Positions 26,563 through 37,063 are shown, numbered from the stretch's first letter. The stretch is 64,000 bases of DNA from Frateuria_A yonginensis (GCF_037137055.1 NZ_JBBBNY010000002.1:186001-250000), one strand, 5' to 3'. The notes: generated from the sequence alone by a model not told the origin. Program-made: numbers and translations.

Positions 26563-27963
26563 ATGGCCATGACCGTCAATTCCAGTGGTTCCTCCGCCGG
26601 CGCGCTGTTCTCCGCCGCGGGCATCGGATCCGGGATCGACGTCACCTCCCTGGTCACCCAGCTGGTCGCAGCGCGCAAGGCGCCGCTGCAGAACCAGATC
26701 GACAGCCAGACCAGCAAGACGCAGATGCAGATCTCCGCGCTCGGCCAGGTCAGCGCGGCACTCGCGGCGCTGCAGTCCGCGCTCGGTCCGCTCAAGGACG
26801 GCAGCGCGCTGAATGCGCACGGCGTCGCGGTCGGCGATGACACCATTCTTACCGCCAGCAGCCACGACGGCGCGGTCAACGGCAGCTACCAGGTCGCCGT
26901 GACCCAGCTGGCGAAGGCGATGAAGGCCTCCTCCGGCGCCTTCACCGACAGCAACGCCGCCGTCGGTACCGGCACCCTCACCATCACCGTCGACGGCCAG
27001 GCCGTGAACCTGGACATCGACAGCGCGCATGCGTCGCTGGGCGCGATCCGCGACGCGATCAACGGCGCCACCGACAACCCCGGCGTGTCCGCCGCGATCG
27101 TCACCGGCACCGACGGCGCGCACCTGGTGCTGCGCAGCACGCGCACCGGCGCGGCCAACGGCTTCAGCGTGAGCAGCAGCGGCGGCGACGGCGGCCTGGC
27201 GGCGCTCGCCTATGATCCGGCGGCGAGCTCGGGCAACGGCCTGACCGTGGTCGATGCCGCGCAGGACGCCCAGTTCACCATCGACGGCCTGGCCGGCAGC
27301 AGTGCCGGCAACACCGTCAGCACCGCCATCGACGGCCTCACCCTCAACCTCGCCGCGCCCGGCAGCACCAGCGTCACCGTCAGCAGCGACACCGCCAAGG
27401 CCACCAGTGCGGTGACCAATCTGGTCAACACGTACAACAGCTTCATCGGCATCTACAAGAACCTGACCCGCTACGATGCCGCCAGCGGCTCGGCCGGCGC
27501 CCTGATCGGCGACGCCACGCTGAACAGCATCAAGGGCACGCTGGCGGCGGTATTCGGCGGCGCCGCCAACGGCAGCAGCCTGAGCGCCATCGGCGTGACG
27601 CTGCAGCTGGACGGCACCCTGAAGGTCGACAGCGGCGACCTCAGCAGCGCGCTCAGCAATGGCGGCGGCAGCGTCAAGGCGCTGTTCGGCGGCAGCGACG
27701 GCTTCGCCGCCAAGCTCGACAGCGCACTGGACAACTGGATCGGCGACAGCGGCATCCTCGAGACGCGCACCGACAACCTCAACGACCAGCTTTCCAGCCT
27801 CAGCGACCGCCAGAGCGAGCTCGACAGCCGCATGGCCGCGCTCACCACGCGCTACACCCGCCAGTTCAGCGCGCTCGACACGCTGCTGACCAAACTCAAC
27901 AGCACCAGCAGCTACCTCACCCAGCAGTTCGACGCGCTCACCGCGGCGAACAAGAACAAGTAA
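26563..27963 (+). CDS. fliD: Filament cap protein FliD (HAP2)
   Basis: 466 residues with the FliD N-terminal signature GIGSGIDVTSLVTQLVAARK and repeated hook-IN-type segments (for example GTLTITVDGQAVNLDIDSAH). The C-terminal domain contains NLVNTYNSFIGIYKNLTRYD and the coiled tail ending LTQQFDALTAANKNK. FliD pentamers cap the filament and guide flagellin folding. An ACTTGAGGA ribosome-binding site precedes it; no separate promoter was seen after the fliC hairpin. Confidence 0.96.
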   Translation: MAMTVNSSGSSAGALFSAAGIGSGIDVTSLVTQLVAARKAPLQNQIDSQTSKTQMQISALGQVSAALAALQSALGPLKDGSALNAHGVAVGDDTILTASSHDGAVNGSYQVAVTQLAKAMKASSGAFTDSNAAVGTGTLTITVDGQAVNLDIDSAHASLGAIRDAINGATDNPGVSAAIVTGTDGAHLVLRSTRTGAANGFSVSSSGGDGGLAALAYDPAASSGNGLTVVDAAQDAQFTIDGLAGSSAGNTVSTAIDGLTLNLAAPGSTSVTVSSDTAKATSAVTNLVNTYNSFIGIYKNLTRYDAASGSAGALIGDATLNSIKGTLAAVFGGAANGSSLSAIGVTLQLDGTLKVDSGDLSSALSNGGGSVKALFGGSDGFAAKLDSALDNWIGDSGILETRTDNLNDQLSSLSDRQSELDSRMAALTTRYTRQFSALDTLLTKLNSTSSYLTQQFDALTAANKNK

Positions 27964-27980
27964 GTCGGAGGACACACACC

Positions 27981-28391
27981 ATGGCTTTCGGACAGGGCGC
28001 CAGCGCCTACCAGCAGGTCCGCTCGCACGGCGGCGTGGAATCGGCCGACCCGCACGGCCTGATCACCCTGCTCATGGACGGCGCGCTGGAGCGCCTGGTC
28101 ACGGCCCGCGGCCACATGCAGCGGGGCGAGATCGCGGCCAAGGGCGAGGTGATCGGGCGCTGCATCGAGATCATCGGCGGCCTGCGCGACGCGCTCGACC
28201 CCAAGGTCGAGACGCCGCTGGTGGGCCAGCTCGACGCGCTCTACGACTACATGGGCCGGCGCCTGCTGCACGCCAACCTGCGCAACGACGTGGGCGCGCT
28301 GGACGAGGTCAGCACGCTGCTGCAGAAGATCCGCGCCAGTTGGGTGCAGATCCCGCTCGAGGCCCGGCGTCCCGCCGGCGCCGCCGCGTGA
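27981..28391 (+). CDS. fliS: Flagellin export chaperone FliS
   Basis: 136-residue helical chaperone that binds the C terminus of flagellin. Starts MAFGQGASAYQQVRSHGGVE, which is the standard FliS start, and has ITLLMDGALERLVTARGHM and LRDALDPKVETPLVGQLDAL. Preceded by GTCGGAGGACA. Overlaps the next gene by four bases (GTGA). Confidence 0.96.
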   Translation: MAFGQGASAYQQVRSHGGVESADPHGLITLLMDGALERLVTARGHMQRGEIAAKGEVIGRCIEIIGGLRDALDPKVETPLVGQLDALYDYMGRRLLHANLRNDVGALDEVSTLLQKIRASWVQIPLEARRPAGAAA

Positions 28392-28672
28392 ACGGCGAGC
28401 AGCCGCTGGCGCGCGCGCTGGCGCTGACCCGCCAGATGCTCGAGGCCGCCCGCGGCGAAGACTGGGAGCGGCTCATCGCGCTGGAGACCGAACGTCACCC
28501 GTGGGTGATGCAGCCGCTGACGCGCGACGAGGACTGCGTCCGCCAGCTGGGCGAGCTACTCGCGCTGGACCGCGAACTGTACGCGCTGATCAGCCACGCG
28601 CGCGACCGCGCCGGCGAACAGTGGCAGGCCGAGCACGACCGCGCCAGGGCCATCGCCGCCTACGGCGGCTGA
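28388..28672 (+). CDS. FliT-like flagellar chaperone
   Basis: 94-residue acidic helical protein from a GTG overlapping the fliS stop. It has LTRQMLEAARGEDWERLIAL and a second long helix, matching the FliT-type layout (chaperone of FliD, regulator of FlhDC in enterics). Sequence conservation in this family is low, so the call rests on size, helices and the fliD-fliS-fliT order. FlhDC is absent from such FleQ systems, so only the chaperone role is expected. Confidence 0.75.
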   Translation: MNGEQPLARALALTRQMLEAARGEDWERLIALETERHPWVMQPLTRDEDCVRQLGELLALDRELYALISHARDRAGEQWQAEHDRARAIAAYGG

Positions 28673-28699
28673 CCGCGCCGTTCCCCCGGCATGCCTCCG

Positions 28700-28730
28700 A
28701 TCCGCCCGTTTCCTGCGGGAACGCGCGGAT
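28700..28730. other. Imperfect 14-bp inverted repeat after the fliT-like gene
   Basis: Arms 28700-28713 and 28717-28730 pair with two mismatches around TGC, with no T tract. The rest of the 223-base gap to the PilZ gene contains a C-rich/G-rich pair near 28797-28828 (CCTTCTCCC and GGGGGAAAGGGAGGG), resembling the CCCTCTCCCC-type dispersed repeats of xanthomonads, but no gene. Confidence 0.4.
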
Positions 28731-28895
28731 GGCGAGCCACCCTTGCCCCGCCAAGCTGCGCGCCGATGCGGCCGGCGGCCGCACCCGCCCATCCGGCCTT
28801 CTCCCGGTGGGGGAAAGGGAGGGCACGCGCCGTCGTACGGCCGCGGCGCGGTGCTTGCATACACTCGGCCGACGAGCGAGCGCCGGAGACCCGTC

Positions 28896-29450
28896 ATGAC
28901 CGCCAGCACCTGGGATGAATTCGGACAGCGGCTGGTCTGCGAGGACGACTGGCATGCCGAAAGCCGGCCGCTGGCCTGGCCGATGCCCGAACCGCTCCTG
29001 CAGCGCCTGGCCGAGCGCAATACGGCCGCGCTCGGCACGGTGGCGGCGCTGGAAGAACGGCGCGCCGAGTCCGTGGACGACGAGGGGCCGGTGATGCAGG
29101 AGCTGGCCCGCCTGGATGCCAAGCTCAACGCGCTGATCGACATGGTCAACCGCATCGCGCTGCCGGCCGATGCGCTGCCGCCGCGGCGCGGCCTGCGCTT
29201 CAACGCGATCGGCGCGGTGCTGCCGCCGGCGCTGCTGCCGCCGGGCGAGGCCCTGCTGCTGCGCCTGCACTTCGACGTCTGCCCCGGCGCACCGCTGGAA
29301 CTGCCGGCGCGGATCGAGCGCCGGTTCGACGACGGCAGCGCCTATGCCGCCTTCCACGGACTGGGCGATGGCGTCGCCGCGTCACTCGAACGGTTCGTGT
29401 TTCGTCACCACCGACGCAAAGTGGCAGGTGCGCGCCAGGCGGCGGGTTGA
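28896..29450 (+). CDS. Atypical PilZ-domain protein next to fleQ
   Basis: 184 residues. A long amphipathic helix at about residues 60-90 (QELARLDAKLNALIDMVNRI) shows heptad spacing, and a beta-rich C-terminal domain of about 90 residues follows. The classical c-di-GMP motifs RxxxR and D/NxSxxG are not visible (PPRRGLRFNAIGAVLPP stands where they would be). A helical heptad plus a non-binding PilZ domain is the plan of the tetrameric xanthomonad PilZ protein XCC6012; assignment to that group is from memory of the fold and is moderately sure. Position between the fliS/fliT pair and fleQ matches xanthomonad flagellar clusters. Confidence 0.65.
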   Translation: MTASTWDEFGQRLVCEDDWHAESRPLAWPMPEPLLQRLAERNTAALGTVAALEERRAESVDDEGPVMQELARLDAKLNALIDMVNRIALPADALPPRRGLRFNAIGAVLPPALLPPGEALLLRLHFDVCPGAPLELPARIERRFDDGSAYAAFHGLGDGVAASLERFVFRHHRRKVAGARQAAG

Positions 29451-29811
29451 GCCCCCTTGCGGGTGGCTGGAAGCGCTTACCCGGCCGCGTGAATCGCATC
29501 ACATTTTCGCAAGCCTGCGCGTCGCCGATTTGGCGCGCTGCCGCGGTGCGGTGTCACGTTCGGTCACCTCCGTCGAACCCCTGGCGCGCCGGCAAACCGT
29601 CTCCGTTGCGGCGTTGCGGACCGGTTGTGTCACGACGTTTCCTTCACGGGTGACGTATTAGGGCCACCGGCCCGTCCGCGGACGCCGCGAAGCGGTCTCC
29701 GCGCTGGCCTTCTTCTTGCTCCCTCTCCCGCGGATCGGTGACGGAAAGCCGGCACGTGGTACGGCACGGATCGGCTGGTCTTCGTTTCAGCATCGCAAGT
29801 GGAGGCGCAAC
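29451..29811 (+). other. 361-base non-coding region ahead of fleQ
   Basis: No credible gene. It should carry the fleQ promoter. I checked for sigma54 and FliA patterns and found neither with correct spacing. Two GTCAC-containing patches (near 29568-29590 and 29631-29651) form weak inverted pairs that might bind a regulator, but this is not established. Confidence 0.4.
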
Positions 29812-31236
<1,425 letters not shown>

Positions 31237-31380
31237 GGCGGAATCGGGGAGCGGAGAGCGTCGGCGCTGTATTGCCCGGCGGTTTTCCCGTCCCTCTGGT
31301 TCCCCGCGAAGGCTGGCGAGGTCCTCGCCGCCCCCTGCGCGACGAGACCGGATCCGCCCCGTCCCTGGTCCCGCCCGCAG

Positions 31381-31396
31381 TGGCACGCCTCGTGCA
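31381..31396 (+). promoter_or_regulatory. Sigma54 promoter for fliEFGHIJ
   Basis: TGGCACG-N4-GTGCA (TGGCACGCCTCGTGCA), 40 bases before fliE, with exact -24/-12 spacing. The first T of the -12 element is G. Confidence 0.88.
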
Positions 31397-31435
31397 ACCC
31401 ACCTTCCGAAACCCGCCACGCGCCGGAAACCCGAC

Positions 31436-31759
31436 ATGAGCACGATCGACGTCAACAACCTGCTCGCCCAGATGCGCCAGCTCTCCGCCCAGGTGCGCCC
31501 GGCGGAAACCGTCCTGAAGGCGGCCCCGGCACCGAAGGCGGACTTCGGCGCGCTGCTGCGGCAGTCCATCGCCACGGTGAGCGAGAGCCAGCAGCAGGCC
31601 GGCGCGATGGCGGCCAGCTTCGAACGGGGTGACCCCGGCGCCGACCTCGGCCGCACCATGGTGGCGATCCAGAAGGCCGACCTCTCGCTGCGCGCGATGA
31701 CCGAAGTGCGCAACAAGCTGGTCGATGCCTACAAGGACATCATGAACATGCCGGTCTGA
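31436..31759 (+). CDS. fliE: MS ring-rod junction protein FliE
   Basis: 107 residues, beginning MSTIDVNNLLAQMRQLSAQ, with the conserved C-terminal part VAIQKADLSLRAMTEVRNKL and YKDIMNMPV. FliE connects the MS ring to the proximal rod and is among the first exported substrates. First gene after the sigma54 site. Confidence 0.96.
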   Translation: MSTIDVNNLLAQMRQLSAQVRPAETVLKAAPAPKADFGALLRQSIATVSESQQQAGAMAASFERGDPGADLGRTMVAIQKADLSLRAMTEVRNKLVDAYKDIMNMPV

Positions 31760-31803
31760 GCGCGCCGTTGCGCTCCCCTTTCGTTTACGGATGACATCCT
31801 CCC

Positions 31804-33486
31804 ATGGCCGACAACGCCATCGCGACCACCAACGACAGCGACGCCAACCGCTTCGACCTGCGGCAACTCGCGCGCAGCCCGGCCACGCGGCAACTGTTGC
31901 TGCTGGCCGGCATGGCCGCGGCCGTGGCGCTGGGCGTGGCGGTGGTGCTGTGGTCGCGCGGACCCAACTGGGGCTTGCTCTACGCCGGCCTGGGCCAGCA
32001 GGACGCGGCGGCGATCACGCAGGCGTTGCAGGCCAGCAACACGCCCTACCAGCTGGGCAACGACGGCAGTTCGATCATGGTGCCGGCCTCGGACCTGGCG
32101 GCGATCCGGCTGCGCCTGGCCGGGCAGGGCCTGCCCCAGGGCACCGCGTCCAGCGGCGCCATGCCCCAGGCCGATTCGCCCTTCGGCATGAGCGACCTGG
32201 CCGAGCGCACGCGCTACCAGCAGATGCTCGAATCCGATCTGGGCAACACCATCGGCAGCCTGCAGGGCGTGCGTTCGGCACGCGTGCACCTGGCGCTGGC
32301 GAAGCCCTCGGCGTTCATCCGCGACAGCCGCCAGGCCAGCGCCTCGGTGCTGGTCACGCTCTATCCCGGCCGCCAGCTCGACGCCAGCCAGGTGGCCGCG
32401 ATCGTGCACCTGGTCGCCGCCTCGGTGCCGGACCTCGATCCCAAGCAGGTCTCGGTGATCGACCAGCAGGGCCAGCTGCTCACCAGCGCCGATCCGGACA
32501 GCGCGACCGCGGTCGGCGACAGCCGCCTGCGCCTGGCGACGCGGATGGAGAACACCTACGCGCAGCGCATCGAGGAACTGCTGACGCCGCTGGTCGGCCC
32601 CGGCAAGGTGCGCGCGCAGGTGTACGCCGACCTCGACTTCAGCGCCACCGAAAAGGCCAGCGAGACCTTCGATCACGATCACCCGGCGCTGCGCAGCGAG
32701 CAGACCAGCAGCGAGCGCCGCGCGGCCGGCAGCGTCGCCGATGGCGGCGTGCCCGGTGCGCTGAGCAACCAGCCGCCGGTGATGGCGGCGCAGCCGACCG
32801 CGGCCAATCCCGCCGCCGGCGCCAAGACCGCCGCGGCGACGGCCACCGCGCAGGCCGAGGGCGGCGACAGCTCCTCCAGCGCCACCCGCAACTACGAGCT
32901 GGACCGCACCATCAGCCACACCAGCGATCCGGCCGGGCGGCTGGCGCGCCTGACCGTGGCGGTGGTGGTCGACAACAAGACCGTGCCCGGTCCCAAGGGC
33001 GACACCAGCGTGCCGTTCACGGCGCAGGAGCTGGCGCACCTGACCGAGCTGACCAAGAACGCGGTGGGCTTCAATGCCGCGCGCGGCGACAGCGTCAGCG
33101 TGATCAACCAGCCCTTCCACCAGGCGCCGGCGGCCGATGCGCCCGAGCAGTTGCCGATCTGGCAGCGCCCCGGCGTGCTCGACCTGATCAAGCAGGCGAT
33201 CGGCGTGCTGATCGCGCTGGTGGTGGCCTTCGGCCTGCTGCGCCCGCTGCTCAAGGGGCTGCTGCGCGGCGGCCCGCAGCCGGCGCTGGCCGGCGCCGGT
33301 CGCGTGCCTACGGTTTCCGTGCGCGTGGCCGATGACGAGGAGGATGAGCGCAATCGTCTCGCCGCGCCGCAAGCGCAGGTGATCGGCTACGAGCAGAAGG
33401 TGGGCCTGGCCAGGCGCATGGTGAGCGACAACCCGAGGCAGGTGGCGCAGGTGGTCAAGAACTGGGTCGGCGAGGACGGCGGCTAG
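31804..33486 (+). CDS. fliF: MS-ring protein FliF
   Basis: 560 residues. Two membrane segments, at about residues 32-52 and 455-475, flank a large periplasmic part with YscJ-type ring-building motifs (PYQLGNDGSSIMVPASDLA and GVRSARVHLALAKPSAFIRD). The C-terminal cytoplasmic tail (RRMVSDNPRQVAQVVKNWV) is the FliG-binding region. It forms the base on which the rotor is built. Confidence 0.97.
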   Translation: MADNAIATTNDSDANRFDLRQLARSPATRQLLLLAGMAAAVALGVAVVLWSRGPNWGLLYAGLGQQDAAAITQALQASNTPYQLGNDGSSIMVPASDLAAIRLRLAGQGLPQGTASSGAMPQADSPFGMSDLAERTRYQQMLESDLGNTIGSLQGVRSARVHLALAKPSAFIRDSRQASASVLVTLYPGRQLDASQVAAIVHLVAASVPDLDPKQVSVIDQQGQLLTSADPDSATAVGDSRLRLATRMENTYAQRIEELLTPLVGPGKVRAQVYADLDFSATEKASETFDHDHPALRSEQTSSERRAAGSVADGGVPGALSNQPPVMAAQPTAANPAAGAKTAAATATAQAEGGDSSSSATRNYELDRTISHTSDPAGRLARLTVAVVVDNKTVPGPKGDTSVPFTAQELAHLTELTKNAVGFNAARGDSVSVINQPFHQAPAADAPEQLPIWQRPGVLDLIKQAIGVLIALVVAFGLLRPLLKGLLRGGPQPALAGAGRVPTVSVRVADDEEDERNRLAAPQAQVIGYEQKVGLARRMVSDNPRQVAQVVKNWVGEDGG

Positions 33487-33491
33487 GCGCC

Positions 33492-34496
33492 ATGAAACAC
33501 GAACCGCAAATCACCGGCGCCCAGCGCGCCGCGATCCTGCTGCTCACCCTGGGCGAGCAGGACGCCGCCGAGGTGCTCAAGCACCTTTCCGCGCGTGACG
33601 TGCAGGCGGTCGGCCAGGCCATGGCCAGCCTCACCAGCGTCTCGCGCGAGCAGGTCGACCAGGTCCTCACCCGGCTGCACGACGATCTCGGCCGCCAGAC
33701 CGCGCTCGGTGTCGGTACCGAGGAATACATCCGCAAGATCCTCACCAACGCGCTGGGCGAGAGCAAGGCCGGCAGCCTGATCGACCGCATCCTGCTCGGC
33801 CGTTCCAGCAAGGGGCTGGAATCGCTCAAGTGGATGGAAGGGCGCGCCATCGCCGAGATGATCGGGCAGGAGCACCCGCAGATCATCGCCCTGGTGCTGG
33901 CGCACCTGGAGCCGGACCAGGCCGCCGAGGTGCTCGGCTACCTGCCCTCGCGCGCGCGCTCGGATGCGGTGATGCGCATCGCCACGCTCGATGGCGTGCA
34001 GCCGCACGCGCTCAACGAGCTGGACGAGATCATGGAGCGCCAGTTCTCCGGCAACACCAACAAGCTCAAGTCGGCCAGCGTCGGCGGGCTGAAGGCGGCG
34101 GCCAACATCCTCAACGCGATGGAAACCTCGCGCGAGGCCGAGCTGATGGCCGCGATCCGCAGCCAGGATCCCAACCTCAGCACCAAGATCGAGGACCTGA
34201 TGTTCGTCTTCGACGACCTGGTGGAGCTGGACGACCGCTCGATGCAGGCGCTGCTGCGCGAAGTGCCGTCGCCGCGCCTGATCGTGGCCCTGAAGGGCGC
34301 CGAGCCGGCGATCCGCGAGAAGATGTTCGCCAACATGTCCAAGCGCGCCGCCGACATGCTGCGCGACGACCTGGAAGTCGCCGGGCCGGTGCGCGTGTCC
34401 GAGGTGGACGCTGCGCAGAAGGAGATCCTCGGCATCGCGCGCCGGTTGGCCGATGCCGGGCAGATCACCCTCGGCGGCGGGGATGACCTGGTCTGA
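33492..34496 (+). CDS. fliG: Motor switch protein FliG
   Basis: 334 residues: N-terminal FliF-binding domain, middle armadillo domain with EHPQIIALVLAHLEPDQAAE (EHPQ motif), and the C-terminal torque domain holding the charged helix (MFVFDDLVELDDRSMQALLR). It transmits torque from the stators and reverses rotation with FliM/FliN. Stop overlaps the fliH start by one base. Confidence 0.98.
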   Translation: MKHEPQITGAQRAAILLLTLGEQDAAEVLKHLSARDVQAVGQAMASLTSVSREQVDQVLTRLHDDLGRQTALGVGTEEYIRKILTNALGESKAGSLIDRILLGRSSKGLESLKWMEGRAIAEMIGQEHPQIIALVLAHLEPDQAAEVLGYLPSRARSDAVMRIATLDGVQPHALNELDEIMERQFSGNTNKLKSASVGGLKAAANILNAMETSREAELMAAIRSQDPNLSTKIEDLMFVFDDLVELDDRSMQALLREVPSPRLIVALKGAEPAIREKMFANMSKRAADMLRDDLEVAGPVRVSEVDAAQKEILGIARRLADAGQITLGGGDDLV

Positions 34497-35110
34497 TGGG
34501 CGGCGTGCTCGCCCGCGACGCCGTCGCCGGCTACCAGCGCTGGGAGCCGCCGCAGGTCGGCGACGCGCCCACGTCGGCTGCGGCCGAGCCGGCCGCGCAT
34601 CCCACCGTCAGCGACCTGGAGGCGCTCGAGCGCCAGGCCCGCGAGGAGGGCTACGCCGCCGGCCTCGCGCAAGGGCTGGCCGAGGCGCGCGCGCAGGGGC
34701 GCGAGCAGGCGGCGCGGCTGGCCTCGATCTGCGAGCAGGCTGCCCGTCCGCTCGACGCGCTCGACGCCGTCGTCGAGCAGGAGCTGGCGCAGCTTGCGGT
34801 GGTCATCGCCCGCCGCGTGATCGCGCACGAGCTGGCCATGCAGCCGGAGCGTATCGTGCAGGCCGTGCGCCAGGCCGTCGCAGCGCTGCCATCCGCGACC
34901 CGCGAACTGCGCGTGCGCCTGCATCCGGACGACCTGGCCCTGCTGCGCGAGCTGGAAGTCACCGAGGCGCACTGGCACCTGGTCGCCGATCCCGCGCTGC
35001 AGCGCGGCGGCTGCCGGCTCGAAAGCGAGCGCTCGCGCCTGGACGCCAGCCTGGAGACGCGCCTGTCCGCCGTGGTCGATGCGGTGCTGGGCGAGGAGGC
35101 GGCGCCGTGA
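34496..35110 (+). CDS. fliH: Flagellar export ATPase regulator FliH
   Basis: 204 residues with the stretched Ala/Arg/Gly-rich helix (REEGYAAGLAQGLAEARAQG, about residues 50-72; GxxxG-like repeats are normal here) and a C-terminal stator-like domain (VIARRVIAHELAMQPERIVQ). It forms a heterotrimer with FliI and holds it at the C ring. It overlaps fliG (TGATG) but is separated from fliI by 160 bases of repeat-bearing DNA. Confidence 0.93.
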   Translation: MGGVLARDAVAGYQRWEPPQVGDAPTSAAAEPAAHPTVSDLEALERQAREEGYAAGLAQGLAEARAQGREQAARLASICEQAARPLDALDAVVEQELAQLAVVIARRVIAHELAMQPERIVQAVRQAVAALPSATRELRVRLHPDDLALLRELEVTEAHWHLVADPALQRGGCRLESERSRLDASLETRLSAVVDAVLGEEAAP

Positions 35111-35162
35111 CCTCGTCCGCCGGCACGCACCTGGCAGCCCGGGAACGCGCCGGCGCCAAGGC

Positions 35163-35239
35163 GGGAGCGAGCTTGCTGGCGAACCTTCCGTCGTCGGTGG
35201 GGATCCGGCGCAAAGGGCATCGCGAGCAAGCTCGCTCCC
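35163..35239. repeat. REP-like inverted repeat pair between fliH and fliI
   Basis: Arm 35163-35182 and arm 35220-35239 are inverted copies of the 20-mer GGGAGCGAGCTTGCTCGCGA with one mismatch, separated by 37 bases. Each arm is itself palindromic (GCGAGCTTGCTCGC). A related pair lies at 58768-58838. This is the form of REP doublets (REPINs) of pseudomonads and xanthomonads. The gap it sits in interrupts an otherwise tight operon. Confidence 0.85.
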
Positions 35240-35270
35240 ACGGCGGCCGGGCACCCGGCCGGAGGCCCGC

Positions 35271-36614
35271 ATGAGCCGCGCTGCCTGGGCCGGACAGCTC
35301 GCCCGCCGCCGGCGGCGCGCCGAAACCGCGCACCCGCTCATCGTCGAAGGTCGCCTGCGCCGCGTGGTCGGTCTCACGCTCGAGGCGGAGGGCTGCGAGG
35401 CCGCGCTGGGTGCGCGCTGCCTGGTCGACACCGCCGACGGCAACCAGCTCGACACCGAGGTGGTCGGCTTCGCCGACGAACGCCTGCTGCTGATGCCGGT
35501 GGGCGAGATGCACGGCGTGCTGCCCAACGCACGGGTGCGCCCGCTCGCCCGCGCCGGCGGCCTGCCGGTCGGCGCCGGCCTGCTCGGACGCGTGGTCGGC
35601 GCCGACGGCCTGCCGCTGGACGGCATGGGCGCGCTGGACACCGGCGAGCACGCCGCGCTCAAGGCCGAGCCGATCAACCCGATGGCGCGCAAGCCCATCG
35701 ACACCCCGCTGGACACTGGCGTGCGCGCGATCAACGCACTGCTCACCGTCGGCCGCGGCCAGCGCCTGGGCCTGTTCGCCGGCTCCGGCGTGGGCAAGTC
35801 CACGCTGCTGGGCATGATGACCCGCTACACCGACGCCGACGTGGTGGTGGTGGGCCTGATCGGCGAACGCGGCCGCGAGGTGAAGGAATTCGTCGAGCAC
35901 ACGCTGGGCGTGGAAGGCCGCCGGCGCGCGGTGATCGTCGCCGCCCCCGCGGACGCGCCGCCGCTCAAGCGCCTGCGCGGCGCGCAGTACGCCACCGCGA
36001 TCGCCGAATGGTTCCGCGACCGCGGCCAGCGCGTGCTGCTGCTGATGGATTCGCTGACCCGCTACGCGCAGGCCCAGCGCGAGATCGCGCTGGCGATCGG
36101 CGAGCCGCCGGCGACCAAGGGCTACCCGCCGTCGGTGTTCGCCATGCTGCCGGCGCTGGTCGAGCGCGCCGGCAACGACGCCGAGGGGCGCGGTTCGATC
36201 ACCGCGTTCTACACCGTGCTGACCGAAGGCGACGACTACCGCCATGACCCGATCGCCGACGCCGCCCGCGCGATCCTGGACGGCCACATCGTGCTGTCGC
36301 GCGACCTGGCCGAGGCCGGGCATTACCCGGCGATCGACATCGAGGCCTCGATCAGCCGCGTGATGCCGGCGGTCACCGCGCGCGAACACCAGCGCGCGGC
36401 GCAGCGTTTCCGCCAGGTCTATTCCGCCTATCGCCAGCAACGTGACCTGATCGCGGTGGGCGCCTACCAGAAAGGCTCGGACCCGCAGGTCGACCAGGCC
36501 ATCGTGATGTGGCCCCGGCTGCGCGCGTTCCTGCAACAGGAAGTGGACGAACCGATGAACCTCGCCGACGGCATCGCCGCCCTGAACGCCCTCGCCGCGG
36601 AGGCCACGCAATGA
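35271..36614 (+). CDS. fliI: Flagellum-specific ATPase FliI
   Basis: 447-residue export ATPase of the F1-beta type. Walker A is GLFAGSGVGKSTLLG, Walker B VLLLMDSLTRYAQAQREI, and the catalytic GERGREVKEF Glu is present, as is YPPSVFAMLPALVERAG. The ATG at 35271 has a GGAGG ribosome-binding site eight or so bases upstream, just outside the REP pair. Stop overlaps fliJ (ATGA). Confidence 0.97.
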   Translation: MSRAAWAGQLARRRRRAETAHPLIVEGRLRRVVGLTLEAEGCEAALGARCLVDTADGNQLDTEVVGFADERLLLMPVGEMHGVLPNARVRPLARAGGLPVGAGLLGRVVGADGLPLDGMGALDTGEHAALKAEPINPMARKPIDTPLDTGVRAINALLTVGRGQRLGLFAGSGVGKSTLLGMMTRYTDADVVVVGLIGERGREVKEFVEHTLGVEGRRRAVIVAAPADAPPLKRLRGAQYATAIAEWFRDRGQRVLLLMDSLTRYAQAQREIALAIGEPPATKGYPPSVFAMLPALVERAGNDAEGRGSITAFYTVLTEGDDYRHDPIADAARAILDGHIVLSRDLAEAGHYPAIDIEASISRVMPAVTAREHQRAAQRFRQVYSAYRQQRDLIAVGAYQKGSDPQVDQAIVMWPRLRAFLQQEVDEPMNLADGIAALNALAAEATQ

Positions 36615-37042
36615 ACAAGCGCGCCGACCGCCTGCAGCCGGCCGCGGACCAGGCCAGGCAGCGCAGCGAGGACGCGGTGCTCAGGCTCGCCGAGCAGCAG
36701 CAGCGCCTGGCCAGGGCCGAGCGCCAGCTGGCCGAACTGCGCGGCTACCGCCAGGAATACGCCAACGCCGCCGGCGTCGGCGGCTTGACGGCCAGTGCGC
36801 TGATCAACCGTCAGCAATTCGTCGAGCGCATCGACCGGGCGATCGCCCAGCAGACGCTGGAGATCGAACGCCAGCACCGCCTGCTCGAGCAGGCGCGCGC
36901 GCAGTGGCGCGACGCGCACGCCCGCGAGGCCGCGCTGGACAACGTGATCGACCGTTATCGCGAGCAGGAGCGCAAGGCCGAGGAGCGGCACGAGCAGAAC
37001 CAGATCGACGAACGCATGCAGCACCGACGGCCCGTGCGATGA
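36611..37042 (+). CDS. fliJ: Flagellar export stalk protein FliJ
   Basis: 143-residue, wholly helical protein rich in Arg, Glu and Gln, forming an antiparallel coiled coil like the F1 gamma stalk (EERHEQNQIDERM at the C terminus). It links FliI to FlhA during export. Overlaps fliI by four bases. Confidence 0.93.
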   Translation: MNKRADRLQPAADQARQRSEDAVLRLAEQQQRLARAERQLAELRGYRQEYANAAGVGGLTASALINRQQFVERIDRAIAQQTLEIERQHRLLEQARAQWRDAHAREAALDNVIDRYREQERKAEERHEQNQIDERMQHRRPVR

Positions 37043-37047
37043 GGGCT

Positions 37048-37063
37048 TGGCGCGAAGTTTGCT
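37048..37063 (+). promoter_or_regulatory. Sigma54 promoter for fliK
   Basis: TGGCGCG-N4-TTGCT (TGGCGCGAAGTTTGCT) with exact spacing, starting six bases after the fliJ stop and 50 bases before fliK. Confidence 0.8.

Noticed and set aside
29451..29811. Sigma54 promoter for fleQ (TGGCGCG and TGGTACG words)
   Set aside because: No TTGC-type -12 element at the required distance from either word.
35111..35270. A small gene between fliH and fliI
   Set aside because: The open stretches there are made of the REP-like repeat and lack a ribosome-binding site or protein-like composition.
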